Source of the DNA: AP-15 sp963733945
GTDB lineage: Bacteria; Pseudomonadota; Alphaproteobacteria; ATCC43930; CGMCC-115725
DNA: 64,000 nt
Direction of reading: 5' to 3'
Assembly: GCA_963733945.1 (NCBI GenBank)
Contig: CAVTFD010000038.1
Span: forward strand, 1-64,000
In this document: positions 1 through 8,691 of the stretch, in pieces
Position numbering within the stretch: position 1 is the first letter of the stretch
Layout of the letters: each line of letters begins with the position of its first letter
Translations under genes and position numbers: made by a program
The notes under the pieces: model-generated
What the model was told of the DNA's origin: nothing
The model's input: only the letters and a program-made list of their open reading frames with translations
Database searches by the model: none

Positions 1-517
1 TTGTCGTAGACATTGACCGCCATCGATTTAACATACCGAATATCATTGTCGTCCCGGGGCCACTGGCATCCGAATTCGCCGATTTCAGCACATTGACGAT
101 TTCGGTTGCGTAGTGATAGGCCTCGATATCGCCGGGAGAGCATGAGACCATGACTTGATGGGTTCCAAACGTACGAAGGTAATCAGCGAGTTTTCCGCCT
201 GTGTCAGCGCTTATAGTGCGCCTTTTCGTAATTTGTTTCAGCGTGTCGATCTGATCTTCGAGAGCCTGAACTTGCTTGGTCTGCGCCGCAAAACGGAGCT
301 CTTCGTTGGAGATCCGATCCATGTAAATGTGCGTTTGCCATACTGTCGCCGCGACGGCAAGCCCGCCCAATAAGGCAATCCCAGCGATCCGCAACCGCTT
401 TGTGGCGGACCCGGCCGGCATGGTGCCGGCCGCGGCCACGGCAACAATACTCAGGATCAGCGCCAGCAAGGCCGGCAACCACGGCGCCAGGGCAGCTGTC
501 GACGACATCCAACCCAT
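1..517 (-). CDS. Hypothetical two-TM coiled-coil protein (partial, runs off the left edge)
   Basis: An open minus-strand frame starts at ATG 517 and stays open for 172 codons to the window edge. The N-terminus has two hydrophobic segments (about residues 10-32 and 42-62), followed by a charged helical stretch (about 68-95, rich in Q, E, K, L) that looks like a short coiled coil, then a soluble region with the motif VMVSCSPGDIEAYHYATEIV. I recognise no named family. The last part could be a small receiver-like or substrate-sensing domain, but that is a guess. It lies 20 nt downstream of the MFS gene on the same strand and may be co-transcribed with it. The competing minus frame that covers 204-560 has arginine-rich, shadow-like composition and was discarded. 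Confidence 0.6.
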   Translation of the reverse strand, partial: MGWMSSTAALAPWLPALLALILSIVAVAAAGTMPAGSATKRLRIAGIALLGGLAVAATVWQTHIYMDRISNEELRFAAQTKQVQALEDQIDTLKQITKRRTISADTGGKLADYLRTFGTHQVMVSCSPGDIEAYHYATEIVNVLKSANSDASGPGTTMIFGMLNRWRSMSTT

Positions 518-537
518 ACTTAGTCGTTGCAGCTCGG

Positions 538-1818
538 CTAATCCGCGGCCAACGCGGCATCCGCCGGCTCGGGTTCGCGCCCGCCGACGCCGATGAACAA
601 CACCATCAGCGCCGCGCCGAGCAACAACAGACCGGCCAGCATGAAGGCCTCGAGGTAAGTGCCAAAGGCGCCGCGCAAAACCCCGCCGAGATAAGCCGCC
701 AAGGCGGCGCCGACCTGGTGGATCACGGTAATCCAGGCGACCATGATCCCGGTCCTCTCGGTGCCGACGACGCGGTTGAGCAGGCGCACCGTCGGCGGCA
801 CGCTGGCGATCCAGTCGAGGCCGTAGAACACCGCAAACAGCGGCAGGCCGTAGACCGACATGCCAAAGGCGAAAGGCAGGTACATCAGCGCCAGCCCACG
901 CAATCCGTAATACCAGGCGAGCAGCACTCGGTTGTCCCACCGATCGCTGAGCCAGCCCGACAGAGTACCGCCGGCGAAACTGAACACCCCGGTCGCGGCG
1001 AGCAGACCTGCCCCGGCAACCTCGCTGAGCCCGTGATCCACGCAAGCGGGGATCAGATGCGTGCCGATCAGCCCGTTCGTCGTGGCGCCGCACACGAAAT
1101 AACCCCCCGCGATCAGCCAGAAATCACGCTTGCGGGCGCCGGCACCGAGCGCGCGAAACGCAATGACGAGCGGATTTCCCTGCGGCGCTACTTCAGTGTT
1201 CGGCTCGCCCTCGCCGCCGTAGGGGGTCAAACCCAGATCCCGCGGCCGGTCGCGCATCAAAAGTGCGACGAGCGGGACAAAGACAATCACGATACCGGCC
1301 AGAACCAACGACATTACGCGCCACCCGAAATGGGTGACGAGCTCTGCCAGGTTCGGTAGAAAAACCAGCTGCCCGGCGGCATTGGCGGCGGTCAGCAACC
1401 CGACCACGAGCCCCTGGCGCCGGCGAAACCAGCGAACCGCGATATAAGCCGATAGAAAGGCGCCGATAACGCCGGTGCCCAGACCGACGATCACGCCCCA
1501 CAGCAAAACCAGCTGCCACGCCTGACCCATTGTCGGCGACAAAGCTACCGAAGCGGCAGTTATCGTTAGCGCGATGGTCATCGTTCGGCGCACGCCAAAG
1601 CGATCCATCAGGGCCGCGGCGAACGGCCCGACCAGACCGTAGAGCAGCAGATTGATGCCGATGGCGAACGAAATCGTCGCCCGCGACCAGTCGAATTCCT
1701 GTTCGAGCGGGACGATCAGCACCCCGGGCGCGGCGCGCACCCCTGCAGTCAAGAGCCCCACCACGAACGTGACCGCGGCGACGATCCAGGCGTAGTGCAG
1801 CTTCTTCGCTGAAGCCAT
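538..1818 (-). CDS. MFS transporter, monocarboxylate/oxalate-formate antiporter-like
   Basis: A 426-residue protein with about 12 hydrophobic segments and the usual central break near residues 205-225 (charged, GEGEPNTEVAPQGN). After TM2 it has the MFS loop DRFGVRRTM, and the N-terminal half carries GLGTGVIGAFLSAYIAVRWF. This combination is typical of the OFA/monocarboxylate-porter branch. It should sit in the inner membrane and move a small organic acid, but the substrate cannot be read from sequence. ATG 1818 is preceded by GAGGAG. It is followed on the same strand by the partial membrane protein at 1-517 and lies downstream of ribB. Confidence 0.85.
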   Translation of the reverse strand: MASAKKLHYAWIVAAVTFVVGLLTAGVRAAPGVLIVPLEQEFDWSRATISFAIGINLLLYGLVGPFAAALMDRFGVRRTMTIALTITAASVALSPTMGQAWQLVLLWGVIVGLGTGVIGAFLSAYIAVRWFRRRQGLVVGLLTAANAAGQLVFLPNLAELVTHFGWRVMSLVLAGIVIVFVPLVALLMRDRPRDLGLTPYGGEGEPNTEVAPQGNPLVIAFRALGAGARKRDFWLIAGGYFVCGATTNGLIGTHLIPACVDHGLSEVAGAGLLAATGVFSFAGGTLSGWLSDRWDNRVLLAWYYGLRGLALMYLPFAFGMSVYGLPLFAVFYGLDWIASVPPTVRLLNRVVGTERTGIMVAWITVIHQVGAALAAYLGGVLRGAFGTYLEAFMLAGLLLLGAALMVLFIGVGGREPEPADAALAAD

Positions 1819-1896
1819 CCTCGCTCCTCAGCTGATCTGGCTCAGCGATGGCCCACTTGCATCGGCAATAACCCTCGCACCCATCGGCGCGCCACG

Positions 1897-2982
1897 CTAT
1901 TCGCCCTCTAGCGGCTCGGTTTCGACGATCTCGATGCCGAAGCCGGCCAGGCCGACATAGGTTCGTGAGCGGGTCGCCAGCAGCTGAATCGACGAAATCC
2001 GCAGGTCGCGCAGGATCTGTGCGCCGAGCCCGACTTCACGCCATTGCACATTACGCTCGCGCTCCGACGGGGTCGTATCCTCGCTAATCGTCGAGATTGG
2101 CACGCCCGACGTGCCGTCGCGCAGATAGACGAGCACGCCCTGCCCGGCGGTCTTGAAACGGTCGAGAGCGGCATGGATTGGCTTCGCCCCGCCGAAGACG
2201 TCCTCGAGCACATTGGCGCGATGCAGGCGGGTCGGCACGTTGGCGCCGTCGCCGATATTGCCGTAGACGAACGCGTAGTGATGCACCTTGTCGAACGGCG
2301 TCACATAGGCGTAGCCGGCGAGCTCGCCGATCTCGCTCGCGACTTTGAATTCGGCGACCCGCGAGACGAGTTTCTCGCGCGCTTGGCGGTAGGCAATCAA
2401 ATCGGCGACCGAAATGCGCTGCAGCGCGTGCTGTTGCGCGAAAGCGGCGACTTGCGGCCCGCGCATGACCGTGCCGTCGTCGTTGACCAACTCGCAAATC
2501 GCGGCGACCGGCTCCAAGTCTGCAAGCCGGCAGAAATCGACCGCCGCCTCGGTATGGCCGGAGCGCATCAAAACGCCGCCATCCCTGGCGATCAGCGGAA
2601 AGATGTGGCCCGGCCGGACAAAATCGGCGCGCCCGGCATTGCCATTCGCGAGATTGCGGATCGTCGCGGTGCGGTCGTCAGCCGAAATGCCGGTAGTCGT
2701 GCCGTGGCGGTAATCGACCGAAACGGTAAAGGCGGTGCCGTGGATCGCATCGTTATCAGCCACCATCGGCGCCAGATGGAGCCGCCGGGCGATCTCACCA
2801 GTCAGCGGCGCACAGACGATGCCGCAGGTATGGCGGATGATGAACGCCATCTTCTCCGGCGTGGCGTGGACCGCGGCGAGGATCAGATCCCCCTCGTTCT
2901 CGCGGTCGTCGTCATCGGTGACGACGACGATCTCGCCGGCGGCGAACGCATCGATCGCCTGGCGGACACGGGATTGGGGCAC
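1897..2982 (-). CDS. ribB: 3,4-dihydroxy-2-butanone-4-phosphate synthase with degenerate GTP cyclohydrolase II-like half
   Basis: It converts ribulose 5-phosphate to the four-carbon riboflavin precursor. From the GTG start, the DHBP synthase domain covers roughly residues 1-185, with the acidic motif TDDDDRENEGDLI and the distal RSGHTEAAVDFCRLA. The remaining ~165 residues align in outline with GTP cyclohydrolase II, but its zinc-binding cysteines are missing: the equivalent stretch reads ANVLEDVFGGAKPIHAALD. So only the RibB activity is expected, as in other RibBA-like proteins with a dead second half. I chose GTG 2982: it has GAGG six bases upstream and leaves a normal short N-terminus. The TTG at 3051 would overlap the kinase stop. 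No FMN riboswitch was seen. Confidence 0.88.
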   Translation of the reverse strand: MPQSRVRQAIDAFAAGEIVVVTDDDDRENEGDLILAAVHATPEKMAFIIRHTCGIVCAPLTGEIARRLHLAPMVADNDAIHGTAFTVSVDYRHGTTTGISADDRTATIRNLANGNAGRADFVRPGHIFPLIARDGGVLMRSGHTEAAVDFCRLADLEPVAAICELVNDDGTVMRGPQVAAFAQQHALQRISVADLIAYRQAREKLVSRVAEFKVASEIGELAGYAYVTPFDKVHHYAFVYGNIGDGANVPTRLHRANVLEDVFGGAKPIHAALDRFKTAGQGVLVYLRDGTSGVPISTISEDTTPSERERNVQWREVGLGAQILRDLRISSIQLLATRSRTYVGLAGFGIEIVETEPLEGE

Positions 2983-3010
2983 GTCGATCCTCTCGGCAGC
3001 CGCCGCCCGG

Positions 3011-4468
3011 CTAGGCAAAGCCGTTGGCGGCGAGGAATTTCGGGTTCGCAAGACGGAGCCTGGCGATGGTCATCGGCCACAGAATAGCGCGGGCGCGGGT
3101 ATCGCGGTCCGGCGAATTCTCGAACGCCCCATTGCGCAGCTCGCAGGCGAAGCGCCGCAGTATCTCCGAGCCCTCATCCACATTGCCGGAGACGGGGAAT
3201 GAGGGGTCCGCCGGGTGATGCAGCACCGCCAGCTCGCGGAGAAGCGCGTACTCCGGCACATCAGTGTTGGCCTCACGCTCGGCAATCGCCATGCAATTGG
3301 CGACGAGCAGCGCCTCGAACCGCCGCTCGGGCGGCAGCAGCGGCATCAAATCGTTCAGCAACACGTCGCGGGCGAGCGCTAATAGCGCCGGACCATCGGG
3401 CAAATCATGCATCGGCGGGAGCTCCGCCCCTGTCGGCGAAGCGGCGCTTAGCCTGTCGGGAGGGCGCGAGCCCGGCTCGCACCCTTGGTCGAGCAGCATC
3501 AGTATCTCCAGCTCGCATTCGCTGGCGCGCCGCCCGGTCAAGGCCAGATCGAGGCTGCGTTCGCCGCCCAGCATGTGACGGTCGCTTTGCTGCAAGGCAA
3601 TCACCGCCCAGCGCACGCTCGCCAGCACTTCCCAGAACCGGACCCGAAGCGGGTCAATAACGGCGCCGCTCTCGTTCTCGTAGCCGCGGTAGAACGGGGT
3701 GCGATCGGCGATCCCACCAGCTTCGCGGTCGAGCCGAGCAAACCGCCAGCCCTTGGAGCAGAACCAGCCGATATCCTCGTGCGGGTCGCCCCATCCGGCG
3801 AATTCCCAGTCGAGGATGCCGGTCAGCCGGGCATCGTCGAGCAGATAATTGCCGGTGCGAAAATCATGGTGGCACAGCACTGGCGTGACCGGCGCGGGCA
3901 GGTGCGTTTCGAGCCATCGGATGCCCCATTCCAGCACCGGACGCGCCGCCGGATGGCTGTCGAGATAGGCGCGAAACCCGGCGACCTGTTGCGCTGGCCC
4001 AATCTCTTGATAGGGTCTCAAAAAGCCTAGATCGGACCGCGGCGGCCGGATTGTGTGGATCCGGGCGAGCTCTTGCCCAAGCCGCTCGGCGATTGCCGGC
4101 AGCGCCGGGTCGAGCGCCGGATCGCGGGTGATGCGGTGCGCAGCGGCGGTCCCGGATGCCCGTCGCATGACGAAAAAGGGCTTGCCGAAAACCGCCGGGT
4201 CGGCGTTGGCGAAAAGCGGCTCGGGCACCGTCACTCCGGCCGCGAACGCGGCCTGCAGCACGGCGAATTCCTGCAGCCGGTCAAGGCTGGACGGGACCCC
4301 GGTCGCGGCTGCCGCGCGCAGCACGAGACGCTGGTCGCCATCGAGCCGGCCGCCCGAAAAACCCGCGTCGATACCCCAATTTTCCTGAATCGAACCGCCG
4401 CTGAGCGGCGTCAGCCCGGTGATCTCGCAGGCCGTCGCCCCGCTCGCTGCGGCGAGGAACCGCGCCAA
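3011..4468 (-). CDS. APH-family phosphotransferase fused to a DUF6285-like domain
   Basis: The N-terminal ~340 residues form an aminoglycoside-phosphotransferase/choline-kinase fold. The catalytic loop is LCHHDFRTGNYLLDD and the metal-binding motif is GILDWEFAGWGDPHEDIGW. The last ~125 residues (from about GPALLALARDVLLNDL) resemble the DUF6285 proteins that usually sit as a separate gene beside such kinases in acyl-CoA catabolic clusters. Here one open frame carries both. The family is often found beside acyl-CoA dehydrogenases and SDRs, as here; its substrate is unknown. The start is uncertain: no in-frame ATG lies near the expected N-terminus, so TTG 4468 (38 nt after the SDR stop) is the best candidate. 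It is probably translated as part of the SDR/kinase/ribB run. Confidence 0.8.
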   Translation of the reverse strand: MARFLAAASGATACEITGLTPLSGGSIQENWGIDAGFSGGRLDGDQRLVLRAAAATGVPSSLDRLQEFAVLQAAFAAGVTVPEPLFANADPAVFGKPFFVMRRASGTAAAHRITRDPALDPALPAIAERLGQELARIHTIRPPRSDLGFLRPYQEIGPAQQVAGFRAYLDSHPAARPVLEWGIRWLETHLPAPVTPVLCHHDFRTGNYLLDDARLTGILDWEFAGWGDPHEDIGWFCSKGWRFARLDREAGGIADRTPFYRGYENESGAVIDPLRVRFWEVLASVRWAVIALQQSDRHMLGGERSLDLALTGRRASECELEILMLLDQGCEPGSRPPDRLSAASPTGAELPPMHDLPDGPALLALARDVLLNDLMPLLPPERRFEALLVANCMAIAEREANTDVPEYALLRELAVLHHPADPSFPVSGNVDEGSEILRRFACELRNGAFENSPDRDTRARAILWPMTIARLRLANPKFLAANGFA

Positions 4469-4505
4469 TGACGCCCTGCGGTCATCGCCAGTGACCGGCG
4501 GCGAA

Positions 4506-5279
4506 TCAGATCGCGGCGACCGCGTGCCCGCCATCGACCGCGATGACCGCGCCGGTGATATAGGCTCCCGCCGGCGACGCCAACAACAGCATCGCCCCGT
4601 CGAGATCGTCCGGCTGCCCGATGCGGCGCAGCGGGATGCGCGCCGTGAGCTTTTTGCCGGCCTCGCTGGCCAGGAACTCGCGAGCAAAGTCGGTGTCGAC
4701 ATAGCCCGGCGCCAGCGCGTTTACCAGAATGCCATGGCGCGCCAGTTCCATCGCCAGCGCATGGGTCAGGTGGATCAGCCCGGCCTTGGCCGCACAATAG
4801 CTTGGCACCCACGCGGTGGTGCGCGATCCCAAAACCGAGGCGATGTTGACGATCCGACCCGGCCGTCTGCGGTCAACCAGATGGCTCGCGAATTCGCGGG
4901 CCATCAGCCAAGCCCCCTTCAAATCGGTGTCGATGACGTAATCCCAGTCCTCTTCGCTATGTTCGAGCGCCGGCTTGGAGACGACGACCCCGGCGTTGTT
5001 GACCAAGAGGCTTAACGGCCCGAGCGCCTGCTCGGCCGCGGCGACCACGGCGGCGACGCTGTCCGCCCGGGTCACGTCGAGCGCGATCGGCAGGCAATTG
5101 CCGCCATTCGCTTCGATCTCGCGCGCTGCCTCGGCGAGTCGGTCGGTGCGGCGCGCGGCCAGCGCCACCTTGGCGCCCGCGGCGGCCAGCAGTAACGCCA
5201 GATGCCGCCCGATGCCGCTCGACGCGCCGGTGACCAGCGCCACCTGACCGCTCAGGTCGAAACTCGGCAGCGGGGTCAT
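4506..5279 (-). CDS. SDR-family NAD(P)-dependent oxidoreductase
   Basis: A 257-residue classical short-chain dehydrogenase. The nucleotide-binding motif TGASSGIG is at about residues 18-25, followed by NNAG (about 93-96), the catalytic Ser in NIASVLGS, the YxxxK pair in YCAAKAG, and the C-terminal VDGGHAV. The domain order and length match the FabG-like group (3-oxoacyl-ACP or 3-hydroxyacyl-CoA type). With an acyl-CoA synthetase upstream and an APH-type kinase downstream, a role in oxidising a hydroxyacyl-CoA is plausible, but the substrate is not determined. ATG 5279 is the natural start; an intergenic palindromic repeat lies just upstream. Confidence 0.9.
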   Translation of the reverse strand: MTPLPSFDLSGQVALVTGASSGIGRHLALLLAAAGAKVALAARRTDRLAEAAREIEANGGNCLPIALDVTRADSVAAVVAAAEQALGPLSLLVNNAGVVVSKPALEHSEEDWDYVIDTDLKGAWLMAREFASHLVDRRRPGRIVNIASVLGSRTTAWVPSYCAAKAGLIHLTHALAMELARHGILVNALAPGYVDTDFAREFLASEAGKKLTARIPLRRIGQPDDLDGAMLLLASPAGAYITGAVIAVDGGHAVAAI

Positions 5280-5299
5280 TCGTTGGCCATTGCCGGTTT

Positions 5300-5389
5300 G
5301 TCATGCCCGGACTTGTTCCGGGCATCCACGACCCGCGGGATAGCCCTGGCAAGGGTCGCGTGGATGGCCGGGACAGGCCCGGTCATGAC
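5300..5389. repeat. Long imperfect palindromic intergenic element
   Basis: The left arm, GTCATGCCCGG...CCGGGCATCCACG, is mirrored by the right arm, CGTGGATGGCCGGG...CCCGGTCATGAC, so the ~90 nt can fold into a long hairpin. Each arm is itself a shorter palindrome (CCCGG...CCGGG). This composition is characteristic of palindromic repeat elements scattered between genes in alphaproteobacteria. It fills nearly the whole gap between the acyl-CoA synthetase stop and the SDR start, so any shared mRNA must contain it. No second copy was noticed in this window. Confidence 0.75.
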
Positions 5390-5400
5390 GACGTATAGCC

Positions 5401-7050
5401 TCACGGCGCAGTCTCCTTGGCGCGCTCGCGCAATTCGTACTTCTGGATCTTGCCGGTCGAAGTCTTGGGCAAGGGCCCGAACACGACCGCGCGCGGCACT
5501 TTGAAATGGGCGAGGTTGGCGCGGCACCAAGCGATAATGTCGTCCGCCGCGACTGCGTCGGCATCCGGCTTCAGGGTGACAAAGGCGCACGGGCTCTCGC
5601 CCCAGACCGGGTCGGGCTTGGCGACCACCGCCGCCTCGAAGATCTGCGGGTGACGGTAGAGCACTTCTTCGACCTCGATCGAGGAGATGTTCTCCCCACC
5701 CGAGATGATGATGTCCTTCGACCGATCCTTGATCTCGACATAGCCATCCGGGTGCCGGACCGCGAGATCGCCGGTGTGGAACCAGCCGTGTTCGAATGCG
5801 GCTTCGGTTGCCGCCGGGTTCTTCAGATACCCCTTCATCAGCGTGTTGCCGCGCAACATCAGCTCGCCGATCGTCGAGCCATCTGCCGAGACATCCGTCA
5901 TGGTCTGCGGATCGACCACCCGCAGCCGGTCCAAGGTCGGATAGGCCACACCTTGGCGCGCGGTAAGCGCGGCGCGTTCGGTCAGCGGCAAACCGGCCCA
6001 TTCCGGCTGCCAGGCGCAGATCGCCGAGGGGCCATAGCTTTCGGTCAGGCCATAGAGGTGGGTGACACGAAACCCCATTCGTTCCATCGCCTCGATCACT
6101 GCCGAGGGCGGCGCCGCACCTCCGGTCGCGGCCTCGACGACATGATCGAAGCGGCGCTTATCCGCTTCGGGCGCGTGCACGAGCATATTCAGCACGATCG
6201 GCGCGCCGCACAGATGAGTGACCCGGTGCTCGACGATCGCGGCGAAGATTGCCGCCGGCTCGACCCGGCGCAGGCAAACATGGGTTCCGGCGAGGGCGGT
6301 CACCGCCCAAGGATAGGTCCAGCCGTTGCAGTGGAACATCGGCAAGGTCCACAGATAGACCGAGTCGCGATCGAGCCCGAAAGCGATTGCATTGCCGAGT
6401 GCGTTTAGAAACGCCCCGCGATGATGATAGACCACGCCCTTGGGATCGCCGGTGGTGCCCGAGGTGTAGTTGAGCGCGATCGGCGCCCACTCGTCTTCCG
6501 GGCCGCTCCAATGCGCAGTCGGGTCGCCCTCGTTGAGAAAGTCCTCGTAATCCATGGCGCTGAGCGCGTCACCGCCGGACATGTCGTCGATCTCGATTAC
6601 CGGCAGCGGCCGGCCCAGTTCGTCGAGCGCGGATTTGACGATCGGGGCGAATTCGCGATCGGCGATCAGCAATTTGGCTTCGCCATGGGCGAGGATGAAA
6701 GCGATCGAGCGCGCGTCGAGACGATAGTTCAGCGCGTTCAGCACGGCCCCCGCCATCGGCACCCCGTAATGCGCCTCGAGCAAGGCCGGCACGTTCGGCG
6801 CCATGACCGCGACGGTGTCTCCCGGCTGGATGCCGCGCCGCCGCAGCGCATCGGCGAACCGCCGGCAGCGGGCAAAAAACTCACGATAGCCGAAACGGGC
6901 CTCGCCATGCACGATCGCGAGCTTGTCCGGGTAGATCAACGCCGCGCGAGCCAAAAAGGAAAGCGGCGTCAGCGCTGTAAAGTTCGCAGCGTTCCTGGCC
7001 AGATGCGGTGCGTTATATTGCCCGCCGGACGATGACACCTTCAACCCCAT
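5401..7050 (-). CDS. Acyl-CoA synthetase (AMP-forming), DmdB/medium-chain-like
   Basis: A 549-residue ANL-superfamily ligase that activates a carboxylic acid with ATP and CoA. Visible motifs in order: the P-loop-like YTSGTTGDPKGV (about 190-201), the A4/A5 region HLYGLTESYGP, the A7 hinge HTGDLAVRHPDGYVEIKDR, and the catalytic lysine in KTSTGKIQKYELRE near the C-terminus. PMFHCNGWTYPWAV is typical of the plant AAE/bacterial DmdB-like branch (short or medium acyl, or methylthiopropionate-type acids). The exact substrate is not readable. ATG 7050 is used; it heads the minus-strand SDR/kinase set. Confidence 0.9.
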   Translation of the reverse strand: MGLKVSSSGGQYNAPHLARNAANFTALTPLSFLARAALIYPDKLAIVHGEARFGYREFFARCRRFADALRRRGIQPGDTVAVMAPNVPALLEAHYGVPMAGAVLNALNYRLDARSIAFILAHGEAKLLIADREFAPIVKSALDELGRPLPVIEIDDMSGGDALSAMDYEDFLNEGDPTAHWSGPEDEWAPIALNYTSGTTGDPKGVVYHHRGAFLNALGNAIAFGLDRDSVYLWTLPMFHCNGWTYPWAVTALAGTHVCLRRVEPAAIFAAIVEHRVTHLCGAPIVLNMLVHAPEADKRRFDHVVEAATGGAAPPSAVIEAMERMGFRVTHLYGLTESYGPSAICAWQPEWAGLPLTERAALTARQGVAYPTLDRLRVVDPQTMTDVSADGSTIGELMLRGNTLMKGYLKNPAATEAAFEHGWFHTGDLAVRHPDGYVEIKDRSKDIIISGGENISSIEVEEVLYRHPQIFEAAVVAKPDPVWGESPCAFVTLKPDADAVAADDIIAWCRANLAHFKVPRAVVFGPLPKTSTGKIQKYELRERAKETAP

Positions 7051-7147
7051 CCCTGACCCGGCATACTCTTCGCATCCTCCAGGGACGCCAGGCCGAGGTC
7101 AAGACGTATGGTTGGCTCGAACAGTTAGCCCCGACGCGGCGACGCCG

Positions 7148-7663
7148 TCATCGTTTCGCCCGCCATTCGAGCAGAACGTAAGGCGGCTCTTCGGCCAGCG
7201 CCGTAAACCCGAGTTTGTGGTAAAGCCGCTGTGCGACCCAATTATGGGAAAACGACCGCAGCCGCGCTGGCAGGCCTAGACGCCGCGGTTCCTCCAACGC
7301 CGCCGCCAGCACCGTTGTTCCGATACCGATGCCTTGTGCCTGCGGGAGCAGGGTAAAATCGATGTAGTAGACGCAGTGTTGCTGAATTTCGCTGACGATG
7401 CGGCCGATCGGCCAGCGGTCGAGCTCGATGATTTCGTACCGGGCATCGGGAAAATCGCGGTGATAGGTCTCGTTCATCGAGCGGAATTGGACTTGGAGCA
7501 AGAATTCCTTGTGATTCTGCGCTAGCGGCATCAGCGCCATTTCTGCGGCTCGGTTGCTTGCGAACAGCAGATAAAGAAACGCCTCTTCCGCGGGGCCGCC
7601 GGCGGCCGGCCGCAACCCCACTGTGCCATGAGCGGTGCGAATTTTCATGTCGGCTCGTGGCAT
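7148..7663 (-). CDS. GNAT-family N-acetyltransferase
   Basis: A 171-residue protein starting at ATG 7663 (ATG 7648 is an alternative). The acetyl-CoA-binding motif A reads LLPQAQGIGIGTTVLAAALE, and the fold closes with SHNWVAQRLYHKLGFTALAEEPPYVLLEW, a standard GNAT C-terminus. The longer upstream extension to 7849 is proline- and arginine-rich and was rejected. It is divergent from the DUF6916-like gene and next to three tail-collar proteins. GNATs recur beside such collar genes, so it may modify or protect that system; this is inference from context only. Confidence 0.8.
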   Translation of the reverse strand: MPRADMKIRTAHGTVGLRPAAGGPAEEAFLYLLFASNRAAEMALMPLAQNHKEFLLQVQFRSMNETYHRDFPDARYEIIELDRWPIGRIVSEIQQHCVYYIDFTLLPQAQGIGIGTTVLAAALEEPRRLGLPARLRSFSHNWVAQRLYHKLGFTALAEEPPYVLLEWRAKR

Positions 7664-7796
7664 CGGTGTTTTCGGCAACTCTTTGCAAGGGTCGTCGACT
7701 GAGCCGCGGTTTACGCCCGGATGATGCGGACGGCAATATGCCAGTCCCACCTGTTGGTGATTCCCGGGAGGGTCGCCGGAACCGCGAGAGGGCCAA

Positions 7797-8096
7797 ATGA
7801 GTACGATCGACCAACTCACTGCCGAGGATTTCACACCACACGTTGGCAACGCATTTAAGCCGTTCGGGAGCGATCTCGTGTTGAGCTTGGTGGCTCTCGA
7901 CCGGCGCGAACCGCCGGGCTGGGAGGCGATGGCGCGAAAGCCGTTTACTCTGATCCTGCGTGGTCCGCGCGGCCCGATATTGCCCGAGGGCTCCTATCAC
8001 CTAACGATCGATGGCGGGCCTACATTGGAACTGTACGTTATGCCGATATTCACCGTGGCACGCGACCACCAGGACTATCAGATCGTCTTCAATTAG
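7797..8096 (+). CDS. DUF6916-like small protein
   Basis: A 99-residue protein starting ATG 7797 behind GAGAGGG. The pattern is LTAEDFTPHVGNAFKPF at the start, a central LILRGPRGPILPEGSYHL and a terminal VMPIFTVARDHQDYQIVFN. This matches small proteins annotated as DUF6916 that accompany collar-domain (MdpB-like) genes. It has no signal peptide or membrane segment. The collar genes converge on it from the other side with a 13-nt gap. Function is unknown; a chaperone or assembly role for the collar proteins is conceivable. Confidence 0.7.
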   Translation: MSTIDQLTAEDFTPHVGNAFKPFGSDLVLSLVALDRREPPGWEAMARKPFTLILRGPRGPILPEGSYHLTIDGGPTLELYVMPIFTVARDHQDYQIVFN

Positions 8097-8109
8097 GGCG
8101 AAGGCGGCA

Positions 8110-8658
8110 TTAGCTTCGCGACGGAAAGATACCCTGCAGCGCAATGCAGTAGTTGATCGTCAAAAACGGCATGCGGTTTTCGTGCGGTACATTCCCGCCC
8201 CCAGGGCCTATTGCATTTGCCCCCATCGCCACGCTCGGCGCCGCGCTGCTGTAGATATTTTCGACCGGGTTGTTGGTCTCGATCCCGTAGCCGCTGCCCA
8301 TCAACACCGTGCTGCTCGGCACGTTGGTGCCGTTAGACTGGCCATTGTTGACGGCGTTCGCGGTATGCGTGTGGCTCGGAACTTCGCCGGTCAGCAGCTG
8401 ATGGGTTTCCCGGCCGCCGGCCGCCCCTTGGACATAAGGCGAGAGGCCCGTGCCCTGGCCGAAACCGACGGCGATCCGGCCCCGCAGGTCGGGAAGATTG
8501 AACGTCGTCGTGCCGTTCCCGCCGTAAGTTGTGCCGAGCAGGGCGAACAACGCCTGGTTCTGGGCGATCGACAGGGTCTGGCCGGCGCACAGCGCCCAGC
8601 CCTGCGGGGCAAAGTTGAAGCCGAAGGCCTCGATCATCGATAGGTATGGTTGCGACAT
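8110..8658 (-). CDS. Tail-collar (MdpB-like) protein, copy 1
   Basis: A 182-residue phage tail-collar-domain protein. It has the family signature GFNFAPQGWALCAGQTLSI near the N-terminus, then FALLGTTYGGNG, FNLPDLRGRIAVGFGQG, and a C-terminus NRMPFLTINYCIALQGIFP. Collar proteins of this size are found outside prophages as microcystin-dependent-protein-like (MdpB) products; no other phage genes occur nearby. It is the third gene of a tandem set transcribed right to left (9252-9770, 8692-9234, 8110-8658). Confidence 0.87.
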   Translation of the reverse strand: MSQPYLSMIEAFGFNFAPQGWALCAGQTLSIAQNQALFALLGTTYGGNGTTTFNLPDLRGRIAVGFGQGTGLSPYVQGAAGGRETHQLLTGEVPSHTHTANAVNNGQSNGTNVPSSTVLMGSGYGIETNNPVENIYSSAAPSVAMGANAIGPGGGNVPHENRMPFLTINYCIALQGIFPSRS

Positions 8659-8691
8659 CCGCTAACCACTCCTGGACCTGGGGTAGCCGCC

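Noticed and set aside
2982..3060. FMN riboswitch before ribB
   Set aside because: The conserved RFN-element core sequences are absent, and the upstream bases are coding for the kinase C-terminus.
2044..3087. A 347-codon plus frame opposite ribB
   Set aside because: Antisense shadow; ribB motifs are clear on the minus strand.
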